A stretch of 64,000 nt of DNA from Moellerella sp963519845 (GCA_963519845.1 CAUQNX010000011.1:75055-139054), one strand, 5' to 3'. Shown: positions 17,835-27,228, numbered from the stretch's first letter. Numbers and translations are program-made. The notes: a model not told the origin generated them from the sequence alone.

Positions 17835-18281
17835 AAAAATACCTTTGTAATTAAATAACGTTCTTCTACAAAACAGAACAAAAAAATAAAAGATGGCAGC
17901 TGTAGAAATTTAAATAAACATGCCATCTGAGAGAAATCAGTCTTTCTAAATAACCAGACTATCTTAACTGGGCTTACTATAGGTTATGGTCATAACAGCG
18001 AAAATTGACTTTTATGCAAATGACGAATGCATGAAACGCATATCAGATTTGATGTGTATCAAATAGATACAATTAGGTTATTTTTTAGACTAATTAAATA
18101 ACAATTCGCTCTAAGCTGTATAGATAGAATCGATTTTACAAAATTATGAATATTTGGTTGGCTTAAATAACAGAGATTTAATTTTTAAATAGAGGGAATA
18201 GGAAATAATCTTATTTTTGGGCTAATAAATAGCAGAAGGTTTATTTTAAATATAGAATTTATATTAACGAAATAAAGAAAA
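17835..18281. other. AT-rich gene-free interval
   Basis: About 450 bp upstream of the small exported-protein gene. It should contain that gene's promoter. No ORF with a credible start, tRNA or strong dyad seen. Confidence 0.45.
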
Positions 18282-18320
18282 ATGCGACCAATGCATTTAT
18301 AAATTAGGTATTGATCGCAT
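18282..18320 (-). terminator. Terminator of mdtJI
   Basis: Inverted repeat with arms ATGCGACCAATGC and its near complement ending GATCGCAT, followed on the minus strand by a T-rich run, 43 bases past the mdtI stop. Confidence 0.65.
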
Positions 18321-18362
18321 TTAAAAAAGACAAATTTATATTATCTAGCTGGAATCGTCTAT

Positions 18363-18695
18363 TTAAGACATCTTGATCATCACCATTCCTACCAGTAGTA
18401 GAAGAATGCCGCCCCAGCCTTTGTAGTTTAGTCGTTGGTTAAACAAGATCCAGCCCGCAGCGATAGTGGCAATAATACCAAAGGCACCCCATAGAGCATA
18501 AGCGACAGAGAGCTCGATACCTTTAACCGATTGAGCAAGCGCACTAAAAGCCCCTAAGACAGCGACCAGTGAAAGTACCCCAATCCATACACGTTTAAAA
18601 CCATTCGACATTTTTAACAGGACATTGGCGAATATTTCGAGTACGACAGCAAGGATTAAATAAGCGCCATGCCACCACTCAAATTGCGACAACAT
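18363..18695 (-). CDS. mdtI: Spermidine export SMR subunit MdtI
   Basis: Small multidrug resistance family inner-membrane protein of 110 residues with four hydrophobic helices. With MdtJ it forms the heteromeric spermidine exporter. Matches E. coli MdtI (109 residues) throughout: QFEWWHGAYLILAVVLEI with the functionally essential Glu of helix 1, then LSVAYALWGAFGI. Two bases downstream of mdtJ, clearly one operon. Confidence 0.95.
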   Translation of the reverse strand: MLSQFEWWHGAYLILAVVLEIFANVLLKMSNGFKRVWIGVLSLVAVLGAFSALAQSVKGIELSVAYALWGAFGIIATIAAGWILFNQRLNYKGWGGILLLLVGMVMIKMS

Positions 18696-18697
18696 GA

Positions 18698-19138
18698 TTA
18701 AGCTCCTTTAGTCTGACGGTTCACCGTTTGACTATTGGCAGATGCACTTGTCTTCACGGCATTCACCGCGTTGGAAGCGATACTTTTCACTTTATCTGTT
18801 GATTTTTTGATGTTCGCTTTCTTCATACCGGACTTAATTAAACCGATACCTACGATCAGAAAGACCAGACCGCCAATTTTCATTGGTGATAAAGACTCAT
18901 CGAACCAAGTGACACTGAAGGAAGTGATGAGCAATATGCCGATACCTTCCCATAGGGCGTAGGCAACACCGAGAGCCACTTTTTTTACCGCAATGGCGAG
19001 TAAAATATAGGATGCAGCGATCATGACATACATCACCGCCATGCCGGACATATCCCCACTCACACTTGAGTACTTCATTGATAAAGTACCGATCACCTCG
19101 GTAACAATAGCTAAACCTAAAAATATCCAATATATCAT
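18698..19138 (-). CDS. mdtJ: Spermidine export SMR subunit MdtJ
   Basis: SMR inner-membrane subunit with four helices and the membrane Glu in IVTEVIGTLSMKYSSVSG; GVAYALWEGIGILLIT matches E. coli MdtJ. The 146 residues exceed the E. coli 121 by a Lys/Ala/Ser-rich cytosolic tail from about residue 108 (KKANIKKSTDKVKSIASNAV). AGGAG sits nine bases before the ATG. First gene of mdtJI. No leader ORF was found on its own strand upstream, although one lies divergently (19303). Confidence 0.95.
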   Translation of the reverse strand: MIYWIFLGLAIVTEVIGTLSMKYSSVSGDMSGMAVMYVMIAASYILLAIAVKKVALGVAYALWEGIGILLITSFSVTWFDESLSPMKIGGLVFLIVGIGLIKSGMKKANIKKSTDKVKSIASNAVNAVKTSASANSQTVNRQTKGA

Positions 19139-19257
19139 GATAATCTCCTACTGAATGTCAGAGCATCTGCTGTTATTTTCTACCGATAACAGAGGTTATT
19201 AAAATTGATCTTTAAGATGCTAAAACAGTAATAATCTAGTTCGAATAAAAACGAAAT

Positions 19258-19285
19258 TTGGCTGCAAACAGCCTATGATTATAAT
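19258..19285 (+). promoter_or_regulatory. Sigma70-type promoter driving a divergent mini-ORF
   Basis: A -35-like TTGGCT (19258-19263), 16-base spacer and perfect -10 TATAAT (19280-19285). Transcription would begin a few bases before the Shine-Dalgarno element of the mini-ORF at 19303, leaving almost no untranslated leader. Confidence 0.6.
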
Positions 19286-19302
19286 TCAGGAAAGGAGCTA
19301 TA

Positions 19303-19380
19303 ATGCGCCGCACCAGTAGTGCTCACTGGCCAAGATGGCGGATAAGAAAAGGTAATGGGTGGTTCTACGTTGGATCTTGA
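19303..19380 (+). CDS. Arg/Trp-rich 25-residue mini-ORF (leader-peptide-like)
   Basis: Frame MRRTSSAHWPRWRIRKGN... ending in GS, then TGA. It is rich in Arg (5), Trp (3) and Gly, with AGGAAAGGAG six bases before the ATG, one of the strongest ribosome-binding sites in the window. A hairpin (TTGACGCG GTT CGCGTTAA, 19378-19396) begins at the stop codon. A GGGTGG stretch inside the ORF (from about 19357) can pair with CCACCC near 19433, giving alternative structures. This architecture is typical of regulatory leader peptides. However, no plus-strand gene lies downstream, and mdtJ, a plausible target, is divergent. Unrecognised; it may regulate a lost gene. Confidence 0.45.
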   Translation: MRRTSSAHWPRWRIRKGNGWFYVGS

Positions 19381-19396
19381 CGCGGTTCGCGTTAAG

Positions 19397-19830
19397 CATG
19401 ATATCACATTCATTTCATCAGATGGACCGCCCACCCAATTTACTCCGAATCCTCTATAATCTAGTTAATGTGGAGATATTTTTAACATAAGGATTTCATT
19501 AAATCAATGAATATAATAAACTTTTTTATAATTGCATAATTAACGATTTGATTTTGCATATTTATGCAGTGATAAATCTGCCCTCTAATCTCCTTTAAAT
19601 TCCATGAAAATCACATCACTATAAAGTATTGTATTAGGGGCAATTCCTCAGCGATTTGTTTGGTTAATTATTCATGCCCATTTCAGCCTAAAATAGGGAT
19701 AAAACAAAAATAAGTGGCTAGATAGCTCAAGTAAGAACGAAAAGGCCTGTCCCCACAAGCCTCTCCGATAACGCCTGAACATATTGAAATTTTGAATTAA
19801 AAAAATAGAATGATCTTTTATCGATTTAAA
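19397..19830. other. Gene-free interval right of the mini-ORF
   Basis: Contains the distal half of the mini-ORF RNA structure (19425-19445). A hairpin AGGC.TGT / ACA.GCCT at 19743-19762 is followed by TTTT on the minus strand and is likely the surviving terminator of the decayed transporter operon that ends at 19831. No other gene seen. Confidence 0.5.
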
Positions 19831-20840
19831 TCAGCTAAACTTTTCATTTAAACTCAGCTGTTTCATATATCGGTAATGACTAAAGGTCATAATTAATGCA
19901 CAGAAAGCGATAATAGCCCCCAATATAAAGCCGCCTGAATAACCCGCCACTGAGGTTAAACCGACTAACATCATTGAACTGGCTAACTCACCAATATCAC
20001 GGGTACTCTGTACTGCGGTCATATCCGTGCCGGCTTGCGTATGCTTAGCGGCAAACTGCATCCCCGCAGTCATAATTGCCACTGATGTAATACCCGCAGA
20101 TAAGGAGCCAAAAGTAATACAAACCGCAACCATAGTGACTGATACGCCATTCATTGACTGAGTCAACCAAAGTAAAGAGGAAACCAGCGCAAAGAGTAAT
20201 CCAAAGGAGAATGCTCAGCCAAACACCAATCCGCCCCACCAGCCAGGCACCACCACCACAGCCGAGAATTAGAGTAACCATCCCTCCTGCCATGCCCATT
20301 TTACCGATATCCGCTAGTGACCAGCCGATATCAGTTAAAAAGAGTTTCGCCAAACCAAAACCCGAAACAGCCGTTACCGCAGATAGCAGTGTAAGCAGTA
20401 ATAGCCGAGGCGCCCCTTTACGCCTTAACCTATTAATTAAACGTGCTTTTTCCCGAGTCTCATTTTGCGGTAGAGCCACTTTCAAACGATATAGACTGAT
20501 ACAGAGTAAGCTACAGAGTGGAACCATAGCCAATAGCAATAATGCTCCCCGCTGCCCTAATGTATCGTTCATCATCATCAGCCCAGCACCGCCGATAAAG
20601 AATCCGGCCATCACGCCTGCAATTTGTACCGCATTGATTTTAGATAACATATGGCCGCTAACTTGTTCAGCCGCCATTCCATCGGTGGCAATATCCTGTG
20701 GTGATTAACACACAGAGGAATACCGCCAGATATAAGCGTTCTAGCGGGTTAGCGAACAGAGAGTAGCGAGCTAAATATAATGACAGTGTGATGCCGCCCA
20801 TCACACTGCCGATAATCGCGATTAATCTCACTAAAAACAT
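19831..20840 (-). pseudogene. Decayed MFS transporter (RhtX/FptX-like siderophore permease)
   Basis: Remnant of a 12-helix permease spread over three frames: an N-terminal piece from ATG 20840 (MFLVRLIAIIGSVMGG...), a shift near 20700 at the conserved DIATDGMAAE motif, a middle piece to about 20170, and a C-terminal piece from about 20166 to 19831. The first helices of the family are missing. The DxxTDG motif and pairing with a TonB receptor suggest siderophore uptake across the inner membrane (family inference). The start overlaps the receptor stop as TAATG, so the two were co-translated before decay. A terminator-like hairpin remains downstream at 19743-19762. Confidence 0.8.
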
Positions 20841-21787
20841 TAAAAATCAGCCTTCAGAGTAAACATCAGACTACGAGGTTCACCATAGCGATTATTCCAT
20901 TGCGGAGAAAAAAGCCCTGAATAGTAACGACGATCAAATAGATCATGTTGTTGGACCCACCCGTCAATTTTGCCATTCAGACTAGAATCAAAACTCAGTT
21001 GTTCATTACGGAATTTATAGACTCCGCCCATCAACATAGCACCTTCACCCGTTGCTGGGTCGATATTCCCCCATGCGCCAGCATAGAGTAAACGCGCTCT
21101 AACCTGCTGATAATCTGCGTTAAATTCAGCTTTCCAATCATCATTAATCTGATGTTATATGCCCGCAAAGGTGCGAGTGGTATCCCATTTAAAACGATCC
21201 CAATCCACATTAAGATAGGTTTTGCGCGGTAAATGCAGATCACTACCATCTTTTCCCATTGGGACGCCGGACATATTAGTGACTGAATCAATTGTTTGAT
21301 ATTGGGCGCCAACACGCAGTAAGGTATCAGGCGTTAAATCCGCGTCTACGGCAGCGTAAATCAGTTTAGTTTTTTGTTCAGAGACATCATAAAAATAATC
21401 TTTATCTTCCCATGCCACCACAACGCGGCCACGGATTGAGCCTGATTCATTTAATAAGCCTCCCACATCCGCTTCACCACGATAGTACTCCCAACTGCCC
21501 GCGGATAAACTAAACTTGGCCATATTATCTTTTGGCGCATGTTTACGCACCATATTGACTATCGCAGCAGGATTTACCATCCCATGTAATAAGCCGTTAG
21601 AGCCTCTTAATATCTCGATTTTTTCATAGATAGCCATATCTTGCGGTGAACTGGCCATATTGCCCATCAAAGCAGATACACCATCAATTTCAAATGAATC
21701 AATCTGAAAATCGCGAACATAATAGGCTGTTGTTAGTTTGACGAAAGGTGCACTAGTAACACCGTTAGCGCGTGTCATTACCTCATC
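20840..21787 (-). pseudogene. Decayed TonB-dependent siderophore receptor
   Basis: Outer-membrane receptor remnant lacking its signal peptide and first part of the plug. It opens inside the plug (VRDFQIDSFEIDGVSAL, then the conserved EILRGSNGLLHGMVNPAA) and runs into the barrel. It shifts frame near 21155 and is internally deleted: the frame passes from mid-barrel (FDSSLNGKIDGWVQQHDLF) almost directly to the C-terminal strands (RYGEPRSLMFTLKADF). About 315 residues survive where relatives have roughly 700-800. The terminal Phe and stop are normal. Plug motifs are of the FhuE/FpvA/ferrioxamine kind. Not functional. Confidence 0.88.
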
Positions 21788-22359
21788 CTAGAATATTTAG
21801 CTGATGTTTCATCAAAGAGTGAAAAATGAGGTATATCAAAAATAATACTACTGTTTTTTGAGAACAAAGATACATTTTCGCCAATCAAACTTACAATGTT
21901 ATCCTTTATTAATTCAACCACATCTAGTGTTAAATCTTTGCCTGCCTGTAATACGGATTGAGTCAATGTGAAGTTTTTATTAGCTATTATCGTAAAATCA
22001 TTCTTTGCTTCTATATTTCCACTACTAATAATATTATTAACGTCAAAAATAATATTATTAGCCGAAATAGTTGTAGGTGAAAATTTAGTCGTTATAATTT
22101 CATGTAGTTTGAAATCATCCCTTGTTCCTCCCCGACTAATATCGAAATTAAAATTACTTAGCACATCAACGACTAGATTATTTTTAGCTGAAATATTTCC
22201 TGAATAAATTTCATTATCTATCCATAAATTATGTCTTTGATATACTCTAACGGGAACCTCTCTTCCACCAAATTCTCGATATTCACCATTACGCTGATAA
22301 TAATCAAAAAAAAGATATTGTCCCGTTGATAAACTTGGATTATTTAATTCATCACCAGT
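21778..22359 (-). pseudogene. Internal fragment of a filamentous-haemagglutinin-like exoprotein
   Basis: An open frame without a start (preceded by in-frame TAA at 22360-22362) encodes about 193 residues of FHA-type repeats: EFGGREVPVRVYQRHNLW, GNISAKNNLVVDVLSN, FDVNNIISSGNIEAKND and SVLQAGKDLTLDVVELI. Such N-I-x-A-x-N/G-D-L strands build the beta-helix of TpsA adhesins and CdiA toxins. It abuts the truncated TonB receptor, sharing the sequence at 21778-21787, so a deletion seems to have fused two unrelated gene remnants. A second, separate TPS protein lies at 8614-9732. Confidence 0.75.
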
Positions 22360-22407
22360 TTAAATAAAAACCTATTTTGTTAATTTATGATAATAGAGAA
22401 TGAAATA

Positions 22408-22440
22408 AAAACGGCACCCTAATATTAAGGTGCCGTTTTA
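22408..22440 (-). terminator. Terminator of the triplet gene cluster
   Basis: TAAAACGGCACC / GGTGCCGTTTTA stem with T-runs on both sides, 60 bases past the stop of the last paralogue. Confidence 0.85.
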
Positions 22441-22498
22441 ACATACTATAGTTAACTATAAAAACAATTAGATATATTCATTAATCTATTAGTTTAAA

Positions 22499-23329
22499 TT
22501 ATTTAATGACAGTTTTAGTAGACAACATACCGCATTGAACATAGCCATCTGTATCATTTAATGGCGTTAAGCTTGAACCCATAGATTTATCATACTTAGA
22601 ATCCGTCATAGAGTTAGTTAAAATATTTATATTACTTTCATCAGAAAAAACTGATGGGACATCAATAACAGCAATGTTAACTTTCTTTGTCATAGACTTA
22701 GTTAAGTCGACACTCTCTTTATTATATTTATCCATTATATCATCATTTATCTTTTCCAACTCCTCAATATACTCGAAATCAGCAAACCGAGCTTCCCCAT
22801 TTAGTTTAATTAGGCGTTTATTTAAATTAAATATCTGTGTAGATAAAGAAGATCTAAGTGGTTTTAGCTCCGAGTTTAATTTTATTATATTTTCTTTTAA
22901 ATCATCTTCATCTAACACACCTTCTGAATAGCCAAAATTTATCGAATCACACTCAATTTTAACAATAGTATCAGCTAATCCATTAGTTATATTATTTAAA
23001 AAATAACGAAGGCGATCATAATAAATAATAATATTTTTTATAACTGGAAATAACTCATTATTAACTGACCCTTTCATAATCATATTATCAATATTATTTT
23101 TAATTCCATTAAAACCAGACTCACCTGCTTTAATTTGTTCAAGAAATTTATCTTTTTGAGAGAAATCAATTAAGCCATACAAAATAAGATCAGATTTAGA
23201 TACATTGCCTTTTTCAGGATCATATAATTCACTCAATCTTTCTATTGGATGATTTCCTTTAAAAATAGTGTCATTTAATATTTCTTTAAACTCTTCTCTT
23301 GTATTGTTTTTTATTTCTTCCTTTGTCAT
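22499..23329 (-). CDS. Unknown-family protein, tandem copy 1
   Basis: Third in transcription order of three adjacent paralogues; 276 residues from ATG 23329 (MTKEEIKNNTREEF), which has TGGAGG upstream. No signal peptide or clear membrane helix. Shared features: N-terminal NTREEFKEILNDTIFKG, KSDLILYGLIDF, YYDRLRYFLNNITNGLADTI, an ECDS cysteine, a helical heptad-like stretch (LNSELKPLRSSLSTQIFNL), VPSVFSDESNINILTNSM, and the C-terminal YVQCG. The central third is almost identical in DNA to copy 2. Very AT-rich compared with zwf or the mdt genes, suggesting horizontal origin. Family not recognised; secreted effector, toxin-like and phage-derived roles all remain possible. Confidence 0.75.
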   Translation of the reverse strand: MTKEEIKNNTREEFKEILNDTIFKGNHPIERLSELYDPEKGNVSKSDLILYGLIDFSQKDKFLEQIKAGESGFNGIKNNIDNMIMKGSVNNELFPVIKNIIIYYDRLRYFLNNITNGLADTIVKIECDSINFGYSEGVLDEDDLKENIIKLNSELKPLRSSLSTQIFNLNKRLIKLNGEARFADFEYIEELEKINDDIMDKYNKESVDLTKSMTKKVNIAVIDVPSVFSDESNINILTNSMTDSKYDKSMGSSLTPLNDTDGYVQCGMLSTKTVIK

Positions 23330-23547
23330 TTTTACCTCCATAGAATGGATTAATGATATAACATAAATATACAGGATATATTTATAATAAGATAAAGATT
23401 GTATCAAAGAAAATAAAAAAATAAAGATAATATGAAATTAACTAATTAAATTAGGATGTAATTCATTTCGTAAAATGATAACTACTGTATTTACTAATTA
23501 TTTTTTATTATAGTAACTGACTCAACTTTAAAAATTAAATATTTAAG

Positions 23548-24402
23548 TTATTTAATTCTAGCTATATTCCCCACTGTAGTAAACATATCGCATTGAACAT
23601 AGTCACCTATATTATTTAATGACGTTAAGCTTGAACCCATAGATTTATCATACTTACAATCCGTCATAGAGTTAGTTAAAATATTAATATTACTTTCGTC
23701 AGAAAAAACTGATGGAACATCAATAACAGCAATGTTAACTTTCTTTGTCATAGACTTAATTAAGTCGACACTCTCTTTATTATATTTATCCATTATATCA
23801 TCATTTATCTTTTCCAACTCCTCAATATACTCGAAATCAGCAAACCGAGCTTCCCCATTTAGTTTAATTAGGCGTTTATTTAAATTAAATATCTGTGTAG
23901 ATAAAGAAGATCTAAGTGGTTTTAGCTCCGAGTTTAATTTTATTATATTTTCTTTTAAATCATCTTCATCTAACACACCTTCTGAATAGCCAAAATTTAT
24001 CGAATCACACTCAATTTTAACAATAGTATCAGCTAATCCATTAGTTATATTATTTAAAAAATAACGAAGGCGATCATAATAAATAGTGATATATTTTACA
24101 GCTGAAAGTAATTCAGTATTAACTGGCCCATTGATAATCATATTCTCAATATGATTTCCAACTATATCTAAATCAGATATATCTAATTTAATTTTTTCAA
24201 GAAATTTATCTTGTTGAGAGAAATCAATTAAACGATACAAAACAAGATCAGATTTAGATACATTGCCTTTTTTAGGATCATATAATTCACTCAATCTTTC
24301 TATCATGTTTTTTGTATTTTTCCCTTTAAAAATAGTGTCATTTAATATTTCTTTAAACTCTTCTCTTGTAATATCTTTTATTGCTTCCTTTATCGTTTCC
24401 AT
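23548..24402 (-). CDS. Unknown-family protein, tandem copy 2
   Basis: 284 residues from METIKEAIKDITREEF, with GGAG about nine bases upstream. Same block order as the neighbours, with an insert in the N-terminal loop (FKGKNTKNMIERLSELYDP). The C-terminal end differs (CDMFTTVGNIARIK). The 347-base stretch 23739-24085 differs from copy 1 at a single position, whereas the 5' third has diverged, a pattern of recent gene conversion. Intergenic spacers of about 220-245 bp separate the copies and also share AT-rich blocks such as TTAAATTAGGATGT, so each gene may have its own promoter. Confidence 0.75.
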   Translation of the reverse strand: METIKEAIKDITREEFKEILNDTIFKGKNTKNMIERLSELYDPKKGNVSKSDLVLYRLIDFSQQDKFLEKIKLDISDLDIVGNHIENMIINGPVNTELLSAVKYITIYYDRLRYFLNNITNGLADTIVKIECDSINFGYSEGVLDEDDLKENIIKLNSELKPLRSSLSTQIFNLNKRLIKLNGEARFADFEYIEELEKINDDIMDKYNKESVDLIKSMTKKVNIAVIDVPSVFSDESNINILTNSMTDCKYDKSMGSSLTSLNNIGDYVQCDMFTTVGNIARIK

Positions 24403-24646
24403 TATTTTTCACTCCATGATATAGATTGTATTAATGATATAGCTTAAATACTCAAGTGACCTTTGCCATAATCATGATACCAAGAAAATATAAGAAACAT
24501 AAAAACAAAAAATAATATCTAATTAACACATTAAATTAGGATGTGGCTTTTACATGTTAATTAGTTACAATCTATTAATTTCATAGTGAAATTAAATTAC
24601 TTAATGATGCTTTTAGCAAATCTGCAAAAGATTTATATTATTAAAT

Positions 24647-25477
24647 TCAAAATATATTTTTTACAGTGGTAAATATACCGCATTGAACATATCCATTTGT
24701 ATCATTTAATGGAGTTAAGCTTGCTCCCGTTGATTTATCATACTTACAGTTCATCATAGAGTTAGTTAAAATATTTATATTACTTTCATCAAAAAAAACT
24801 GATGGAACATCCATAATAGAAATGTTGTTTTTTTCTATCATAGCCTTAATTAAGGCAACACTCTCTTTATTAGATTGGTTCATTATATCTTTATTTATTT
24901 TTTTCAATTTATTAATAAACTCCGATTGTTCAACCTGATTATTTTTATTTTGACTGATCAATTTATCATTTAAATCAAATATCTGGCCAGATAAAGAATA
25001 CTTAATGGGATTTAACTCTGAGTTTAATTTTATTATATTTTTCTTTAAGTCATCTAATGCAGCTTCTGGATAACCCCAAACAACTGAATCACATTCAATT
25101 TTAGCAATAGTATCAGTTAATCCATTAGTGATATTATCTAAAAAAAATCGAAACTGATCAAAATAGAAAATTAATGCTCCAGCATTTAAAGTGGTTTCAG
25201 TAGTAGCTAATTCACTAATGACATTGATTTCAATTATATCTTTACGCTTGTTAAAATTAGATATGATCGATTTAATTTCTTTAACAAACTCATTTTGTTT
25301 AGTGAAATCAATTAAGCTATACAAAACCAGATCCGATTGAGATGCGTTTTCCTTTTTAGTCTCATATAATTTTTTTATTCTAGCTATCGTGTTTCTTGTA
25401 TGTTTTCCTCTAAAAATAGTTTTATTTAAAATATTTTGAAATTCGTCTCTTGTATTGTCTTTTATTTTTTCTTCCAT
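24647..25477 (-). CDS. Unknown-family protein, tandem copy 3
   Basis: 276 residues from ATG 25477 (MEEKIKDNTRDEF); a GTG five codons earlier is less likely. It is the most diverged of the three but keeps all conserved blocks: NTRDEFQNILNKTIFRGKH, SDLVLYSLIDF, FDQFRFFLDNITNGLTDTI, ECDS, VPSVFFDESNINILTNSM and YVQCG. First in transcription order, next to the convergently placed terminator of zwf. Retention of intact frames in all three copies argues for selection on the protein. Confidence 0.75.
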   Translation of the reverse strand: MEEKIKDNTRDEFQNILNKTIFRGKHTRNTIARIKKLYETKKENASQSDLVLYSLIDFTKQNEFVKEIKSIISNFNKRKDIIEINVISELATTETTLNAGALIFYFDQFRFFLDNITNGLTDTIAKIECDSVVWGYPEAALDDLKKNIIKLNSELNPIKYSLSGQIFDLNDKLISQNKNNQVEQSEFINKLKKINKDIMNQSNKESVALIKAMIEKNNISIMDVPSVFFDESNINILTNSMMNCKYDKSTGASLTPLNDTNGYVQCGIFTTVKNIF

Positions 25478-25662
25478 AACTTTAATTCTCACTGATATAT
25501 TGAGTTAACGATATAGCTTAAAGATATAGGCCATACTCATAACAAACACTGTATCAAAAAAATAAAAAAATAAAGAAAATAAAAAACAACATTTAATTAA
25601 TAAATTAAATTAAGATGTGATTTATTTTGAATTTAATTTAGAACAGTGATAAAAATCAATAA

Positions 25663-25694
25663 AAAATGGCCCCTTAAAATTAAGGAGCCGTTTT
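25663..25694 (-). terminator. Terminator of zwf
   Basis: AAAATGGCCCCTTAA / TTAAGGAGCCGTTTT imperfect stem with flanking A/T runs, 31 bases past the zwf stop. It resembles the triplet-cluster terminator at 22408 in arm sequence (GGC.CC / GG.GCCGTTTT). Confidence 0.8.
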
Positions 25695-25724
25695 AGCATA
25701 AAAATTAATTCGCTATTTTAATCG

Positions 25725-27200
25725 CTATTCAAATTCATTCCACGAACGACCATCACGGGTGATCATCGCCACTGAGGCAATAGGTCCCCAAGTACCTGAC
25801 TGATAAGGCTTAGGTGGTTCGTTATCCATTTCCCAAGCATCCATAATGGAGTCAACCCATTTCCACGCTTCTTCGACTTCATCACGGCGTACAAACAGAG
25901 CCTGAATACCGCGCATCGCTTCTAATAATAGGCGCTCATAGGCATCAGCCAAGTGAGTCTGGTTAAAGGTTTCAGAGAAACTTAAATCCAACTTAGTGGT
26001 TTGCAGGCGATGTTTGTGATCCAGTCCCGGCGCCTTATTTAGGATCTCAATATCAATCCCCTCATCAGGCTGCAAACGGATGGTTAATTTATTTTGTGGG
26101 AGATCCTGATAACTTTCAGCAAATATATTTAACGCGGGTTTTTTAAAGTAGACCACGACCTCTGAACATTTTGCTGGCAAGCGTTTACCTGTTCTTAGGT
26201 AGAAAGGCACTCCCGCCCAACGCCAATCATCGATATCTACGCGCAGCGCAACAAAAGTCTCGGTTTTACTGACTTTGTTTGCCCCTTCTTCTTCAAGGTA
26301 GCCCGGCACTTTATTGCCTTGAACATAGCCGCCAGTATATTGACCACGCACGGTTTTTTCACGTACGTTGGTATGATCAATACGGCGCAATGAGCGCAGA
26401 ACTTTTACTTTTTCATCACGAATGCGGTCGGTCGTTAGATCTGAAGGAGGCGACATGGCAATCATGGTTAATATTTGCAATAAGTGATTTTGAATCATAT
26501 CGCGCATCTGGCCGGCTTTATCAAAATAGCCCCAACGCCCTTCAATACCGACCTCTTCAGCGACGGTAATTTGGACATGATCGATAGCACGGTGATCCCA
26601 GTTATTAACAAACAAGGAGTTAGCAAAGCGCAGCGCTAATAAGTTAAGTACTGTCTCTTTACCTAAATAGTGGTCAATACGGTAAACTTGGCACTCGTTA
26701 AAATATTTCGCCACTTCATTATTGATCTCTTGCGAAGAGGCCAAATTAGTACCTAGTGGTTTCTCCATCACCACCCGATTAGGCTCAGCATTCAGTTTTG
26801 CGTAACCCAATCCTTGGCAAACCGAACCAAATGTGCCCGGTGGCATAGCAAAATAATAGATTGCAGTATGAGGATTCTGTTTTAACATATCCGCAAGATG
26901 AACAAAGTTGCTCGTTTCATTCACGTCTAAATTACAAAAATCTAAGCGCGACTCAAGTTTTGCCCAAAGCGCTTCATCTAAATCTTCTTTGACAAACTCA
27001 TTTAGCGACTTTTTAACAAAATCAACATAGGTAGCTTGATCCCAATCTGCACGCCCCACGCCAATGATCCGGGTATCTGGATGGATATACCCTGCTTTCT
27101 CTAATTGATAGAGAGAAGGTAATAATTTGCGACGAGCGAGGTCACCCTTAGCGCCAAAAATAACTAAGTCACAGGCTTGTGCAGTTTGATTAACCGCCAT
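25725..27200 (-). CDS. zwf: Glucose-6-phosphate 1-dehydrogenase
   Basis: NADP-dependent first enzyme of the oxidative pentose phosphate pathway and of the Entner-Doudoroff route. 491 residues, the E. coli length. Visible: nucleotide motif FGAKGDLARRKLLP at about 12-25, the active-site signature RIDHYLGKE near 178, and EKPLGTNLASS. The start is ATG 27200 (MAVNQTAQACD), with GAGGAG upstream; five extra codons in the longer frame overlap the ribosome-binding site. A perfect HexR-type operator is 29-45 bases upstream of the start. Divergent from hexR. Confidence 0.97.
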   Translation of the reverse strand: MAVNQTAQACDLVIFGAKGDLARRKLLPSLYQLEKAGYIHPDTRIIGVGRADWDQATYVDFVKKSLNEFVKEDLDEALWAKLESRLDFCNLDVNETSNFVHLADMLKQNPHTAIYYFAMPPGTFGSVCQGLGYAKLNAEPNRVVMEKPLGTNLASSQEINNEVAKYFNECQVYRIDHYLGKETVLNLLALRFANSLFVNNWDHRAIDHVQITVAEEVGIEGRWGYFDKAGQMRDMIQNHLLQILTMIAMSPPSDLTTDRIRDEKVKVLRSLRRIDHTNVREKTVRGQYTGGYVQGNKVPGYLEEEGANKVSKTETFVALRVDIDDWRWAGVPFYLRTGKRLPAKCSEVVVYFKKPALNIFAESYQDLPQNKLTIRLQPDEGIDIEILNKAPGLDHKHRLQTTKLDLSFSETFNQTHLADAYERLLLEAMRGIQALFVRRDEVEEAWKWVDSIMDAWEMDNEPPKPYQSGTWGPIASVAMITRDGRSWNEFE

Positions 27201-27228
27201 CTTGGTTCTCCTCAATTTGCGGAATTTA

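Noticed and set aside
22674..23989. Two identical 85-codon plus-strand frames at 22674-22931 and 23732-23989
   Set aside because: Shadows of the converted block in paralogues 1 and 2; no ribosome-binding site and hydrophobic composition arises from antisense of charged helices.
22499..25724. CRISPR-like or transposon interpretation of the repeated region
   Set aside because: Repeat units are about 1 kb, protein-coding and diverged. There are no short regularly spaced repeats, terminal inverted repeats or transposase.
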